Assembly (NCBI GenBank): GCA_964485095.1
Contig: CAZAIB010000012.1
Coordinates: 26,225-90,224 of the forward strand
Direction: 5' to 3'
Source of the DNA: CAYNWT01 sp964485095
GTDB lineage: Bacteria > Planctomycetota > Planctomycetia > Planctomycetales > Planctomycetaceae
DNA length: 64,000 bases
A model generated the notes under the pieces. It was given only the letters and a program-made list of their open reading frames with translations. It was not told the DNA's origin and made no database searches. A program made the translations under genes and the position numbers. Positions 8,780 through 18,764 of the stretch are shown in pieces. Within the stretch, counting starts at the first letter, position 1; each line of letters begins with the position of its first letter.

Positions 8780-9613
8780 CTACCGCTGAGCCAACAAGCT
8801 CACGAGTTCCGTCAGAATCAGATCGCGATCGTTACCACCCAGCGAAATCGCAAGCTGCGCGATAAGCAGCCCGTACTTGTAACTGATGTCGTAACGCGAA
8901 CCATCAATTTCGAACGCAAGGTATCGTTCAGCCTGACTAAGTTCGTTTAGCGATGACGACAGGTCTATCGGGCTGCTGTCGGCTTCGAGATTCTTCTTCA
9001 ACAAAGCCAGCAAAGAAGGAGTCAGCACATGCATGCCGAACATGCACAAGTAATGACCCGCACGTTGGCCCGCGACGACCAATTCCTGTTCGGCAATCGT
9101 CGGCGTTGGTTTTTCGATGACTTTTGTCACGTCGTAAACGTTGTCAACCTGCCCCAGCGGCGTGCCACCAACAGTTCCGTAATTCAGCACCTCGTTCTCA
9201 CGCGTCGGCTGAATCGCTGACACAGAGCACTCGTACTGTTCCGCAATCGCAATCAACTGCGATGCACAACTGGTGTCCGTCCGACTGACGTACAGATGAT
9301 CAGAAACCAAATGCAGAAACGGTTCGCCGTTTAGAAACGTACTCGCACGAAGCAACGCGTCACCATACCCGCGCGGGTTGTCCTGTTCGCAGAACACAAG
9401 CCGGGAAGCCTGCGAACCCGCTGCGGTCAGGTACGGTTCTGATTGACCGGGCCGAATGACAATCGCGATTTCATCAATACCCGCTGCGAACAAATCGTCC
9501 AGCGTGATTCGCAGAACTGTACGAGCATCTCCCTCGCGATCGACGACGGTTTGTAGTGGAAGATTGGCGTGACTTTCGCCAGCGGCCGTGATAACCGCCT
9601 TTTGAATTTTCAT
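8780..9613 (-). CDS. GalU-like nucleotidyltransferase-fold protein with degenerate signature
   Basis: A 277-residue protein with the order of a glucose-1-phosphate uridylyltransferase: N-terminal KIQKAVITAAGES, FLHLVSDHLYV (metal-binding Asp region), VTKVIEKPTP, and a C-terminal part with DISYKYGLLIAQL. The usual GxGTR nucleotide loop is replaced by AAGESHANLP, so catalytic activity is doubtful or the nucleotide is bound differently. The ATG at 9613 is chosen; another lies at 9622. It is 60 nt upstream of the fused kinase/pyrophosphorylase and on the same strand, which points to a shared nucleotide-sugar pathway. Confidence 0.7.
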   Translation of the reverse strand: MKIQKAVITAAGESHANLPLQTVVDREGDARTVLRITLDDLFAAGIDEIAIVIRPGQSEPYLTAAGSQASRLVFCEQDNPRGYGDALLRASTFLNGEPFLHLVSDHLYVSRTDTSCASQLIAIAEQYECSVSAIQPTRENEVLNYGTVGGTPLGQVDNVYDVTKVIEKPTPTIAEQELVVAGQRAGHYLCMFGMHVLTPSLLALLKKNLEADSSPIDLSSSLNELSQAERYLAFEIDGSRYDISYKYGLLIAQLAISLGGNDRDLILTELVSLLAQR

Positions 9614-9715
9614 GGTGTGCATTCCAAGCTGAGACTGCCGGAACTTTACCACGTTGGTCCGTCTTCGACACGCGCAGTTCTGCCAGATCCTGACCGGCAG
9701 TTCAGCCTGCCCGAT

Positions 9716-12610
9716 TCAGTCAGCATTCTGGGTTCTTACCACACGGAACCCGCAGTTCCGGCTGCGAAAATTCATCCCGTGCCAACCACGGGCTTCGGCG
9801 TCTGAGTCTCCGGACGAATTAAATACTCCACCACCACGAATCAATCGTCTCGTTCCTTCAAGTCCGGTGTCACCACCCGGCCCGGTGGGATCAGTCACCG
9901 GAGTTCCATCAGATTCAGACCACTCGTCCCAGCAATACTCCCAGACGTTGCCATGCATATCGAACAGGCCGAAAGCGTTCGGCATCAAAGAACCACAAGG
10001 CAACGTGGGAATCGGACGGCGATTTGACGACCGGGCATATTGAGGTTCCAACAGTTGATCGTTGCCGAAACTGTAGCGAGCTGCAGAACCGGCGCGGCAC
10101 GCGAGCTCCCACTCAGCTTCCGTCGGAAGCCGATAGCCGGACGAATCAAAACTGCACGTCCAGCGCGAAAGTGACTTGCCGTCATGTGTCTCTTTGGTTT
10201 CTGAGTAGCACGGTTCAAGACCTTCCTGTTTGCTTAACCAGTTGCAAAACCGAACGGCGTTCGTCCACGACATATTTTGCGCGGGGTGGTGCGGTAATGG
10301 ACTGACGAAGGTGTCTGCCGCCACCAATTCTTGTTGTTCCGGAGTCCGCGATTTCGCGAATGCGGCCATCATGCTGCGGCTGGTTTCCCGGTTGCTCATC
10401 ATGAACTTTCGCGTCACGGTTACCTCGTACGCCGTAGAATCCCGGTCCGACCCGCCCATAGTCAGGCCAGCGGGCGCAATTGGAATCATGACCATTCCCA
10501 ACGAGTTCACTTTCCATTCCGCATCGGTACGTTGCACTTCGGGCAGCTGTTTGCCCCACTTACGAAGAGCCCAACCCGACGCGGCATGAACCGATCCGTT
10601 CGGCGAACCACGGTGCAGGCCCTGCATTGTTTCAACGATGTTATCCCGGTCGCCGCGGTGCAAAGTCAGTGGGTCAATGTTGCCGACGCCAAGACAAACA
10701 GCGGCAGCCAGATCAGATCCGGCACCCTCCAGAATGCCCGGCAAAGCAGACTCGTCACCAACCCAGTTTGGGAAACTGTGAATGAACAACGTCCGAGTCG
10801 TGGGATCAGCGACCGGTGCAACCAGACCCGTTGCCGGTTCCAGATCGCCCAGAAACATCGCCAGGCAAGCGAATCGAACACGCGCGCCCGGTTCGCCCTG
10901 CTGCACACGTGAACTCAGTTCGTTTCCGGCCTGCCCTTTTTCAGAACGCAGCGCGGCCGCCGCGCTGCGCATCGCGCCTCGGCTGACCGGAATCGATCCG
11001 AATGCGTCCAGGAGTACCTGAGTTCGCGCTTCGCCGATCGCTGCCAAACCGCACGCGGCCCGAAATCGAATAGAGGATTCCGTTTCGGCGTCGCTGGCCA
11101 GGGAATCTTCCAGCATGGTCTGAGTTACCGGGTCGGCTGCATCGAGGTTCTCAATACAAAGCGGAATGGCATCCGGAGCCGCGTTCAACAACGCCAACAC
11201 GCGTGCTTCGGAAGCCACCGCCTCAGCGCTTCGCGTCTCCAGGCGAGCATCCCCGATTCGCATGACGGCAGCGGTACTGACCGCAACCATGCCAGCCACC
11301 ATCACGGCTGCCGTTCCGATAGAAAGAGCCAACTTTGGTTCTCTCCGACACCAGCGAACAACCCTTTCAAACGCACCCACAGGCCGCGCCGTGATGGGAA
11401 GATCTTCCGAGTATCGCCGCAGGTCTTCGCCAAGCTCTTCGGCAGATTGGTATCGACGCGCAGGATCTTTTTGTAGACACCGCTGACAAATGGTTTCCAA
11501 ATCGCGTGAGATCGCCGGGTTCAACTCTCGTAGCCGTGGCGGTTCGTGTGTGGCAAGCTGCTGGAAAATTTCCCACGGCGAAGAACCCAATAACGGCGGG
11601 CGGCCGGACAGCATTTCATACAGAATCGCCCCGATGGCATAAATGTCCGCAGTGGGGCCAACAGGTGTGTCAGGGTTGGCCTGTTCGGGAGCCATGTACT
11701 GCGGAGTTCCCAGTGCACCACTGATGGAATCTGCGGTGAGATTTGTATCGGCTCTACGTGATAACCCGAAGTCGGCAACCAACGGGCCATCGGGGCCAAT
11801 CAAAACGTTGCCCGGTTTCAGGTCACGATGAATAAGCTGCCGTTCGTGAGCGTACGCAATCGCCGCAGTGATTTCCCGACCAATACGCACGGCTTGCGTC
11901 GCGGGCAATGGACCATTGGACAAAACGTTTGCTAACGTTCCGCCGCTGACATATTCCATCACAAGAAATGGAACCGCCTGCGATGTCGCGCCAACTTGAT
12001 AGACCACCACGATTCCGCGGTGCTGAAGTTTCGCAGCCGATTCCGACTCACGCCGAAGTTGCTCCCGCTGTTTCTCCGTTGTGTGCTGACCACCAATGAG
12101 CATCTTGATTGCAACAGTGCGGTTCAGGTTCAGATCCCGAGCCTTATACACGACCCCCATCGCACCACGACCGGCAATTTCGATAAGCTCGAACCCTTCG
12201 ACAGCCGGTAACCGGGAATCAACTGCCGCGTTCTCTGGAACGACACTGCTCTCAGCCTGCGCATTCAATAGCTGATGCAGTTGGAATTGGCGTTCGATCG
12301 CATCCTTCAAGTCCGGGAACCGCGACACGTATTCGCCGGGAGTCGGCACCTCACCGCGTTCTTCGCGGAGAATGATCTCGTTGTACATGAGATCCAGGCA
12401 GGTCGATTCTTCAGCCAGCTGAGGAAAATCGGCCAGGTAACCCTCTAGGTTCTTGTCGCGCCCGGCAAGCCACTGCCGGCGTTGATCCTCAGATACCAGG
12501 ATTGCCAGTTCGTTTAGAGAGACCTCGCCAGCGGACGCAATCAGCTCGCACAAATTGGCCCCGGGATTCTGGTCCCACTGCTTTGCGAGTTCTTCAAAGA
12601 GACTGGACAT
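9716..12610 (-). CDS. Ser/Thr protein kinase with SUMF1 (formylglycine-generating-enzyme-like) domain
   Basis: A 964-residue protein. An N-terminal helical segment (1-130) precedes a complete Hanks-type kinase domain (about 140-410): glycine loop GRGAMGVVYKARD, AIKML lysine, IHRDLKPGNVLIG, ADFGLSRR and GTPQYMAPEQ. A single membrane span follows near residue 430 (LALSIGTAAVMVAGMVAV), then a helical repeat-like region. The C-terminal 240 residues form an FGE-sulfatase/SUMF1-type domain (MVMIPIAPAGLTMGG, YRLPTEAEWELACRAG, DMHGNVWEYCWDEW, SRNCGFRVVR). The likely topology is kinase inside and SUMF1 outside. It lies 70 nt behind an ECF sigma factor, a pairing common in planctomycetes, so it probably belongs to the same signalling path. 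A GTG one codon upstream is an alternative start. Confidence 0.92.
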   Translation of the reverse strand: MSSLFEELAKQWDQNPGANLCELIASAGEVSLNELAILVSEDQRRQWLAGRDKNLEGYLADFPQLAEESTCLDLMYNEIILREERGEVPTPGEYVSRFPDLKDAIERQFQLHQLLNAQAESSVVPENAAVDSRLPAVEGFELIEIAGRGAMGVVYKARDLNLNRTVAIKMLIGGQHTTEKQREQLRRESESAAKLQHRGIVVVYQVGATSQAVPFLVMEYVSGGTLANVLSNGPLPATQAVRIGREITAAIAYAHERQLIHRDLKPGNVLIGPDGPLVADFGLSRRADTNLTADSISGALGTPQYMAPEQANPDTPVGPTADIYAIGAILYEMLSGRPPLLGSSPWEIFQQLATHEPPRLRELNPAISRDLETICQRCLQKDPARRYQSAEELGEDLRRYSEDLPITARPVGAFERVVRWCRREPKLALSIGTAAVMVAGMVAVSTAAVMRIGDARLETRSAEAVASEARVLALLNAAPDAIPLCIENLDAADPVTQTMLEDSLASDAETESSIRFRAACGLAAIGEARTQVLLDAFGSIPVSRGAMRSAAAALRSEKGQAGNELSSRVQQGEPGARVRFACLAMFLGDLEPATGLVAPVADPTTRTLFIHSFPNWVGDESALPGILEGAGSDLAAAVCLGVGNIDPLTLHRGDRDNIVETMQGLHRGSPNGSVHAASGWALRKWGKQLPEVQRTDAEWKVNSLGMVMIPIAPAGLTMGGSDRDSTAYEVTVTRKFMMSNRETSRSMMAAFAKSRTPEQQELVAADTFVSPLPHHPAQNMSWTNAVRFCNWLSKQEGLEPCYSETKETHDGKSLSRWTCSFDSSGYRLPTEAEWELACRAGSAARYSFGNDQLLEPQYARSSNRRPIPTLPCGSLMPNAFGLFDMHGNVWEYCWDEWSESDGTPVTDPTGPGGDTGLEGTRRLIRGGGVFNSSGDSDAEARGWHGMNFRSRNCGFRVVRTQNAD

Positions 12611-12680
12611 CACTAGCTCATCACGATTTGGTCACAGTAAGAGTGAACGGAATCGTGCCCGCGTACCGGACAGAAAAGTT

Positions 12681-13304
12681 TCAGATTTCTGAACCATCAA
12701 CTTCCGACCGAACACGACTCAATGCGCGCTCCAACCGCTTACGCAATGCTTCTGCAGGTTCGCCCAATTCGTCAGCCACTTCCTGCCACGATTTTCCGGC
12801 CGTCCGTAAGTCTGCCACGACAAGTTCGTCTGGCTTCAACCGCGAACGGACCTCGCCCAGGAGTTCCCGAGCCGAAGCGACTGTCCCCGGACCTGGAGCG
12901 TCTGTTTTGACTTCAGCCGGATCGACAGGTATCTCGGCCGCTTCGCCCGCGTTGCGTTTCTGCGCAGTCTGACGACGGTGCTCGTCAATCACTCGGTTGC
13001 GAGTCATAGTCACCAGCAGCCCTAGCAACTGCTCTGGCTTCTCACATTCAAACGACCCGTCAGTCGCGCTCCTGAAGAACCGACCGAACACGGACTGGCA
13101 AATATCAATCGAATCGACAACCCGGCGCAAACGAGGATCAGTCAATCGTACTCGAGCCGCCCGGCGGATCTCAGGTTCGTAAAGTCTGACCAGCTCCATT
13201 GCAGCAGCTTCATCGCCCGCCCGTGTGCGAACCATCAGATCTTCGAATTGGTCTTCTGCTAGCATCGACGGCCCTGACTCGACGTTTTCCCCCCGCGTCA
13301 TCAT
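12681..13304 (-). CDS. ECF RNA polymerase sigma factor
   Basis: A 207-residue sigma-70 family protein of the ECF type. Region 2 is seen in EDLMVRTRAGDEAAAMEL through VVDSIDICQSVFGRFF and LLVTMTRNRVIDEHRR. Region 4 is seen in LKPDELVVADLRTAGKSWQ and LRKRLERALSRVRSEV. The acidic linker between them is long. The doubled ATG at 13304/13301 is preferred; a further ATG at 13265 would still keep region 2. No anti-sigma factor is adjacent. The kinase-SUMF1 gene directly downstream is the obvious candidate partner, since planctomycete ECF factors are often linked to Ser/Thr kinases. Confidence 0.9.
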   Translation of the reverse strand: MMTRGENVESGPSMLAEDQFEDLMVRTRAGDEAAAMELVRLYEPEIRRAARVRLTDPRLRRVVDSIDICQSVFGRFFRSATDGSFECEKPEQLLGLLVTMTRNRVIDEHRRQTAQKRNAGEAAEIPVDPAEVKTDAPGPGTVASARELLGEVRSRLKPDELVVADLRTAGKSWQEVADELGEPAEALRKRLERALSRVRSEVDGSEI

Positions 13305-13479
13305 AGGACACTGGATCAGGTCACAGGAATATCGACCTGGCAAACCGCCTGATTTTCCACCACTTTCTGTAGAGATATGCGAGACTCAGCACGTCCGTTC
13401 TAAAGGCCGAAGCCGGGAACACAACGTCCCCGGCCCCGGTAAACCCCGACCCACAAGTCAATGATCGCGTTCAAGACGC

Positions 13480-16400
13480 CTATTCATGCCCCGTCACCGT
13501 AAACGCGGCCCAGAAGAATGGATGAGCGGCCCCTTCTCGATCGCGGAGCTGACGGATCTGTTTGATCTGAGCGTCCCGCAGTGCGGCAGGTTTACTTTTC
13601 TTCAGAGCCAACCCATCAAACAGCGTCACCATCAGGTTTACGGTCGCAATGTCACTAATTTCCCACAGAGTCGCCACCACCGACTCAGCGCCTGCAAGTT
13701 GGAATGCCTGCCGTAGTCCGGCCACACCCTCGCCGTCCTGAATCGCTCCTAAACCGGTCTGACACGCACTTAGCACCACCAGTTCCGTCCCGCGTAAATC
13801 CGTCTCGACGATCTCAAGTCCGGTCAACACACCGTCATCACCCGATGCAGCCTGATCATCCAACGCGTCGTTGTACCCGGCCAACAACAACCCACATCGC
13901 GCCAGCGGGTTTGGGTCTTTTGATTGAGTCTCATCAAGTACAAACCCATGCGTTCCCATCATCAGTGTCCGCGGGCGTTCCAGCGATTTGAAGACAGCTT
14001 CAGCCGCCTGCTGGCCGAGGAATATTTCCGGGCCCACGTTGTTGCTGACTTCCAGACTGGTCTCAATAATCTCCGCTTCTTTGCGTGTTCCCGGCAACTG
14101 CCTGACTTTACCCAAAGCACTGCCATCGAACGAAATGCTGCGTGTTCGCTTCGTGTCCAGTTCGAGAATTCGAATCGTGTCTTCAATCTCTTGAACACCA
14201 GAATTGAAAGCCGGGTCAGCAATAATGACTGGGCGGCCGAGGTTCTGATTGTTCGCGGGATTGGTCAGGTCGCGACCCGAATTCACCAGCCGGATCTCAA
14301 ATTCTTCGACCAGGAACTTCTCGTCAGAGATCGGAATCGCGGCCCAAGGAATCAGCCACAAGTTCGCATCGGGACTAAGAATAATCTTCTTCTGACCATC
14401 GCCAATCGCCCGCTGCAGCGGTTGCCAAAGTTGTGAGTGCAGCGGTTCTAAAGCAGCCCGAACCGACTTCGTGGCTTCAATCGAACCGTTTTCTTCAATC
14501 AACTTTGGCGACTCCAGAATGCTGGTCTGAGCAGCCGCAACCAACCGGTCGATACGGGCGGCCTCACCAAGATCAACAAACGTGATGTCTTCGCCTTTGA
14601 GAGGCCGAACAATCCACGCAACGTAACGTTCTGGCTTGCGAGCGTCGGGTGAAATGATGCGGTCCAGTTCAATCGGTTGAACTCGCAGTAATTCGATGAG
14701 AACCGAATCGCCCGGGATCTTAGATCGAACGCTGTCCACATCCACCATTCCCTGTTGCTGCCGTGCGACCTCTTTGGCAAAACCTGGCGAGATCTTATTA
14801 CGCAGTTCTTGTTCCTGACTTCGCAAAGTCTGCAATTCTGCTCTGCGTGCTTCACGAACCCGATCGTTGGCTCCTTCCAATGGGAACGTACTGATCTGTC
14901 GTCGTAGGTCCTGCCATTGTTTGAACTGAGTTCGACTGGATTCGCTGCTCAGAAAATTCTGCAGCGTCCCGCGCGCGGCGGCTGTTTCCACAGCGAGCCC
15001 CTTCGAATTCAGCACCCACCTTGCAGTCCGATCGATGACCTTCTGCTTATCACCATGTTTGAAGGCCAGGGACAGGCTGGCGTCGCGTATCCGGCGATCA
15101 TTCCTTTCAAGAAACCGAACCTGTGCCTGCGCGGGCATCTCAACCAATACTTCGCGGACATACTTGTTGGTCGTCGTACGAGCCCGTTCCAGCAAGCTCA
15201 AAGCCTGCCGCAAATTTCCCTGTCGGTAGTTTACCGCGGCCAGATGGACCAATGGCGAGACGGTTCCGACATGGTCGGGGCCCGCCGTCTTCACAACGGT
15301 TGAGAGTCCCTGACTGGCCAGCCTGGTCGCCTTCTTCATGTCACGACCATACAACGAGATCCCATAACCCAAAGAAGAAGCGGCGTTGGAAGTTAGTGAA
15401 TGAGCCGAACCAAGCTCCTTAGTTGCACGTTCAAACGACGCGTTAAGGTTGTACAGACCGATCGGCCCATCCCCGGATCGCAGTTGAGTGACTCCCAACT
15501 GCAGCTGCAGCACGATGTCCAAATCAACGTCGGCTACCTGGTCCTTAAAGGCAGCGAACACCTGGCGGGCTCGCTTGATTTGTGTGAGGGCCAGATCTGG
15601 TTTGTTCTCGCGGGCTGCTAACACAGACAATGCAGACAGCGGCCGAAGCACGGTCAACTGATCACCGCGTCCGGCTTTTTCTTCTGTCTCCAGAACCTGA
15701 GTCAGCATCGCCCGGCCTTCATCAATCGCACCCATATCTACCAGGTGCGAGCCCAAAGTCGCTCGAGCATCCAATGCGGACGGGTTATTGGAGCCAAATG
15801 CATCTTCCATAACCCCAACCACAGTGCGGAATTCACGTTCGGCTCCCACATGGTCCCCAATGGAAGCCAGCAAGTTGCCCAGTTGCAGACGGTCCTGTGC
15901 TGTCTGCGGATGCTCGCGCCCAAGATGCTCAATGTGAGTGGCCAGTGCGGCTTCCAGATGCTTGCGGGCTTCACCGAACTCACCGAACTCGAGATACAAG
16001 CCGGCCAGCAGCTGGTTAATCGTGGCCGATACGAAGTTGTCCCCGCTAATACCCTCCACATCCACTGCCAGCTGATCGATGATCCGCAAAGCCTTGATCG
16101 TCTCTTCTCGTGTTAGGTCCTGCTTCTCGAACAAATCCGGATTGGCAGCAACAGTCTGCTGTAGCTTCAACAGCATGTTCTGCTTTTCAAGCATATCACC
16201 GGCCTGATCCAGTTCGGCAAACAACTGTGATTCAACACTGGTGACAGTCTTTGCGTTAATCCAACCGGGGCGCTTCCTACCTTTCTCCCCGACCATGACC
16301 TTGTGCCAACCGTCCTGCAGTTTCAGCGACCACAATCGCGTGCCAATGGGAACCGTCATCATGACGCGGCTCCCGTCTTTAATCCGGCCGTCCCTCAAAA

Positions 16401-18657
16401 CGACCAGCATCTGATTTGCATCCGCCTGAGAACGTCTGGCCTCCACGGTAAGTTCTTTGGCAATCTGCTCGAACTTCGCGATCTGGTCGACCACGTCCGC
16501 GCTAAGTTGGCCTTTGCTGCCCGAACCGGGCGTCTTTAGCAGTTCCAACAACGGCCCTGTATGAGACAAGGCCTGAATTGGCTGATTCGCGTTTCGCAAT
16601 ATAAACACCAACGACGAACGCGTCCGAGTTCTCAGCGACCTGGTCTTTGGTGAATCCAGCCTGTCGCAAATCTCCAGCGCCTTGAGCAACTGTTTTTCGG
16701 CCCCGGGCGTGTCACCTCCGAGAGCCAGAACCTCGCCAAGACTCATGTGCAGATTTGCGGTTTGCGGGTGGTCGGGCCCGAATAGCTGCTGTCGGATTTC
16801 AAGAGCCCGCTCAGCGTACCCACGTGCTACTGCGTGTTCACCCAACCGGCTAAGCACACCAGCGTAGTGGTCGTAAGCGAATGACATCTCGTTCGTGTCG
16901 GCCTCGTACGCCGCATACATGGTCGCAACGTGTTTCTCAACGAACTTCTTTGCCATCTGCACGTCACCAGAATACGAGTGCGCCACAGACATGTTGCCGT
17001 ACATAGAAGCTGTCCCGGCGTTCTTTTCTCCGAACTCCCCACGCATAACATCCAACGCCTTGGAATAGTGCGTTACAGCAGCCTGAAACTCTCCAGCAGC
17101 GACAGCAACATGGCCCTTCGCATTTTCAAGCTCAGCATTCAGCACTGGACTGCCTGCGTGTTTGCTTTCCCCCAGAAGCTTCGTCGCAAGCCGCAGGTGT
17201 TTTTTCGCCTGACTGAAATTTCCCTGTGACGAAACAAGATAGCCAAGCTCTTTCACGATCGTGGAAAGTGTGGCCTTATCTCCAACACCAGCGACAATCT
17301 CACGAGCCCGGTTCATTCGCGCGACCGCAGGGTCGATGTCGAGATCTGATTCGAGAAGCTCCATCGCTTCCTGATGCAGCAGCCGCGCCTCCAACATCTT
17401 CTCGCGATTCTCAGGCGTGTGTTCATTCAGTGCGTACGTCGGATCGGCAACCAGTTGTGCCTTTTTCGTCCAGCCCTGAGTCTTCCGAAACTTAACCTCG
17501 TAGAGATCGCCCTGGGCTCGAACGAAAGTGACCGGCGTGTGACGAGACAGCGTTCGCAGAATCGCGCCGGACTCGTCGCGGATGTATGCGTGATTGGCAA
17601 TCACGCGCAACATGCCCTGGTCGGGACTGAAGCTGGCTCGCTTACCGCGGATCTCTTCGCGAAACACGGCAGGGATTTCGGCTAGTAGGTCACGGACCTC
17701 GACAGTACCTGCATCCTTTTCACCCTTCAGCCGCCGGTACCTCCGCAGCGACTCCTGAAGATGCGGAACCGCTTCAACAGTTTGCCCCGAACTGCTCAGG
17801 TACCACCCAAACATCGACTTGGCAGAAGCGTGTTCAATCACATCGGGTGGCAGAATAGCCGCTCCAATGTCGCACACCTTTTCCTGAATCCGCGCGGCTT
17901 CTTTGAAGTTGCCAGCCCTGGCATGACTGCTGGCAAGGTTCATCATGATGACACGAACATCACTATGTTGGTCGCCGCCAAACCGTTTTGCCGCGGCTAT
18001 CGCTTTGGCATACGCCGCAAACGCGGCCCGCATATCGCCCGCGGTTGCCAGGACGATCGCACGAATGTTCTCCACGTCGGCCTGAACCGACCCGCCTGTT
18101 TTCAGCTTTTTTAGTATCGCGTCGGCCCTGGCAAGCGATGCCTTCGCCCCATCCAGATCATCCGAGAGGTACTGTCCGTATGCAACGTGCGACAGCACCC
18201 ATGGACACAGCAGGTTGTATCGTCCGATGGCAGCCTCAACGATCCGCAAAGCCTCCTTCGTACTCCGGACCCCAGCCGGGGTGTCTCCGTTGTCAAATTG
18301 TTTGTTTGATTTTGCCAGCAGCAACGCCACTTTTTCCGCAGCAATGAGATCTTCCTCTGAGGGGTTCTCCAGCGGATTCGGTTGAACCAACTCACGCCGA
18401 ATCCAGCCCACCTGGCCGACCGGTGTCGTCACGCGCAACCGAGTCGGCTCAGACTTCTCGATGCGCAAGTGTGTCCAGGTCGGGAGCTCTTCAAGTACAT
18501 TGCCGCGGTCAGTTAGCAGGTAGCCTGTCAGTGCGGTCACTACAACATAGTCAGACGATGCCGCCGGTTCGCTTTTCTTGCTTTGACCAGCCTGCGCCAG
18601 ACAAGACGCGAGCATCACACAACCGGCAACTCGAACGATAATCCGTGGACAACTCAT
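13480..18657 (-). CDS. Giant exported SH3/TPR protein with C-terminal CHAT protease domain
   Basis: A 1725-residue protein. The start at 18657 opens a signal peptide whose end (MLASC) fits a lipobox, so it may be a lipoprotein. Three SH3-like modules are visible (about 35-100, 350-415 and 765-830; e.g. VGQVGWIRRELVQ, QGWTKKAQLV, KRPGWINAKTV), each followed by a run of tetratricopeptide repeats (HPQTANLHMSLGEVLALGGD, HPQTAQDRLQLGNLLASIGD). The C-terminal about 370 residues are a CHAT (caspase-HetF-associated) domain with His1570 in MMGTHGFV and Cys1632 in LSACQTGLG, the expected catalytic dyad. A CHAT domain exported through a signal peptide would act outside the cytoplasm. It lies between a 450-residue exported protein and the ECF/kinase pair. 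Confidence 0.9.
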   Translation of the reverse strand: MSCPRIIVRVAGCVMLASCLAQAGQSKKSEPAASSDYVVVTALTGYLLTDRGNVLEELPTWTHLRIEKSEPTRLRVTTPVGQVGWIRRELVQPNPLENPSEEDLIAAEKVALLLAKSNKQFDNGDTPAGVRSTKEALRIVEAAIGRYNLLCPWVLSHVAYGQYLSDDLDGAKASLARADAILKKLKTGGSVQADVENIRAIVLATAGDMRAAFAAYAKAIAAAKRFGGDQHSDVRVIMMNLASSHARAGNFKEAARIQEKVCDIGAAILPPDVIEHASAKSMFGWYLSSSGQTVEAVPHLQESLRRYRRLKGEKDAGTVEVRDLLAEIPAVFREEIRGKRASFSPDQGMLRVIANHAYIRDESGAILRTLSRHTPVTFVRAQGDLYEVKFRKTQGWTKKAQLVADPTYALNEHTPENREKMLEARLLHQEAMELLESDLDIDPAVARMNRAREIVAGVGDKATLSTIVKELGYLVSSQGNFSQAKKHLRLATKLLGESKHAGSPVLNAELENAKGHVAVAAGEFQAAVTHYSKALDVMRGEFGEKNAGTASMYGNMSVAHSYSGDVQMAKKFVEKHVATMYAAYEADTNEMSFAYDHYAGVLSRLGEHAVARGYAERALEIRQQLFGPDHPQTANLHMSLGEVLALGGDTPGAEKQLLKALEICDRLDSPKTRSLRTRTRSSLVFILRNANQPIQALSHTGPLLELLKTPGSGSKGQLSADVVDQIAKFEQIAKELTVEARRSQADANQMLVVLRDGRIKDGSRVMMTVPIGTRLWSLKLQDGWHKVMVGEKGRKRPGWINAKTVTSVESQLFAELDQAGDMLEKQNMLLKLQQTVAANPDLFEKQDLTREETIKALRIIDQLAVDVEGISGDNFVSATINQLLAGLYLEFGEFGEARKHLEAALATHIEHLGREHPQTAQDRLQLGNLLASIGDHVGAEREFRTVVGVMEDAFGSNNPSALDARATLGSHLVDMGAIDEGRAMLTQVLETEEKAGRGDQLTVLRPLSALSVLAARENKPDLALTQIKRARQVFAAFKDQVADVDLDIVLQLQLGVTQLRSGDGPIGLYNLNASFERATKELGSAHSLTSNAASSLGYGISLYGRDMKKATRLASQGLSTVVKTAGPDHVGTVSPLVHLAAVNYRQGNLRQALSLLERARTTTNKYVREVLVEMPAQAQVRFLERNDRRIRDASLSLAFKHGDKQKVIDRTARWVLNSKGLAVETAAARGTLQNFLSSESSRTQFKQWQDLRRQISTFPLEGANDRVREARRAELQTLRSQEQELRNKISPGFAKEVARQQQGMVDVDSVRSKIPGDSVLIELLRVQPIELDRIISPDARKPERYVAWIVRPLKGEDITFVDLGEAARIDRLVAAAQTSILESPKLIEENGSIEATKSVRAALEPLHSQLWQPLQRAIGDGQKKIILSPDANLWLIPWAAIPISDEKFLVEEFEIRLVNSGRDLTNPANNQNLGRPVIIADPAFNSGVQEIEDTIRILELDTKRTRSISFDGSALGKVRQLPGTRKEAEIIETSLEVSNNVGPEIFLGQQAAEAVFKSLERPRTLMMGTHGFVLDETQSKDPNPLARCGLLLAGYNDALDDQAASGDDGVLTGLEIVETDLRGTELVVLSACQTGLGAIQDGEGVAGLRQAFQLAGAESVVATLWEISDIATVNLMVTLFDGLALKKSKPAALRDAQIKQIRQLRDREGAAHPFFWAAFTVTGHE

Positions 18658-18764
18658 AGTTCGCTCCCTGACATAACGTTTCACTGATACCAGACTCAAC
18701 GCAGTGCGAGCTTGAAGACGGACAACGAACTTGCGAGTTTCTGCCGGCCAGCCCAGGAAGCTAC

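Noticed and set aside
13480..18657. CHAT protein as a CRISPR-linked TPR-CHAT (craspase) component
   Set aside because: There is no Cas gene nearby and the protein carries a signal peptide, so it would not meet a cytoplasmic Cas complex.
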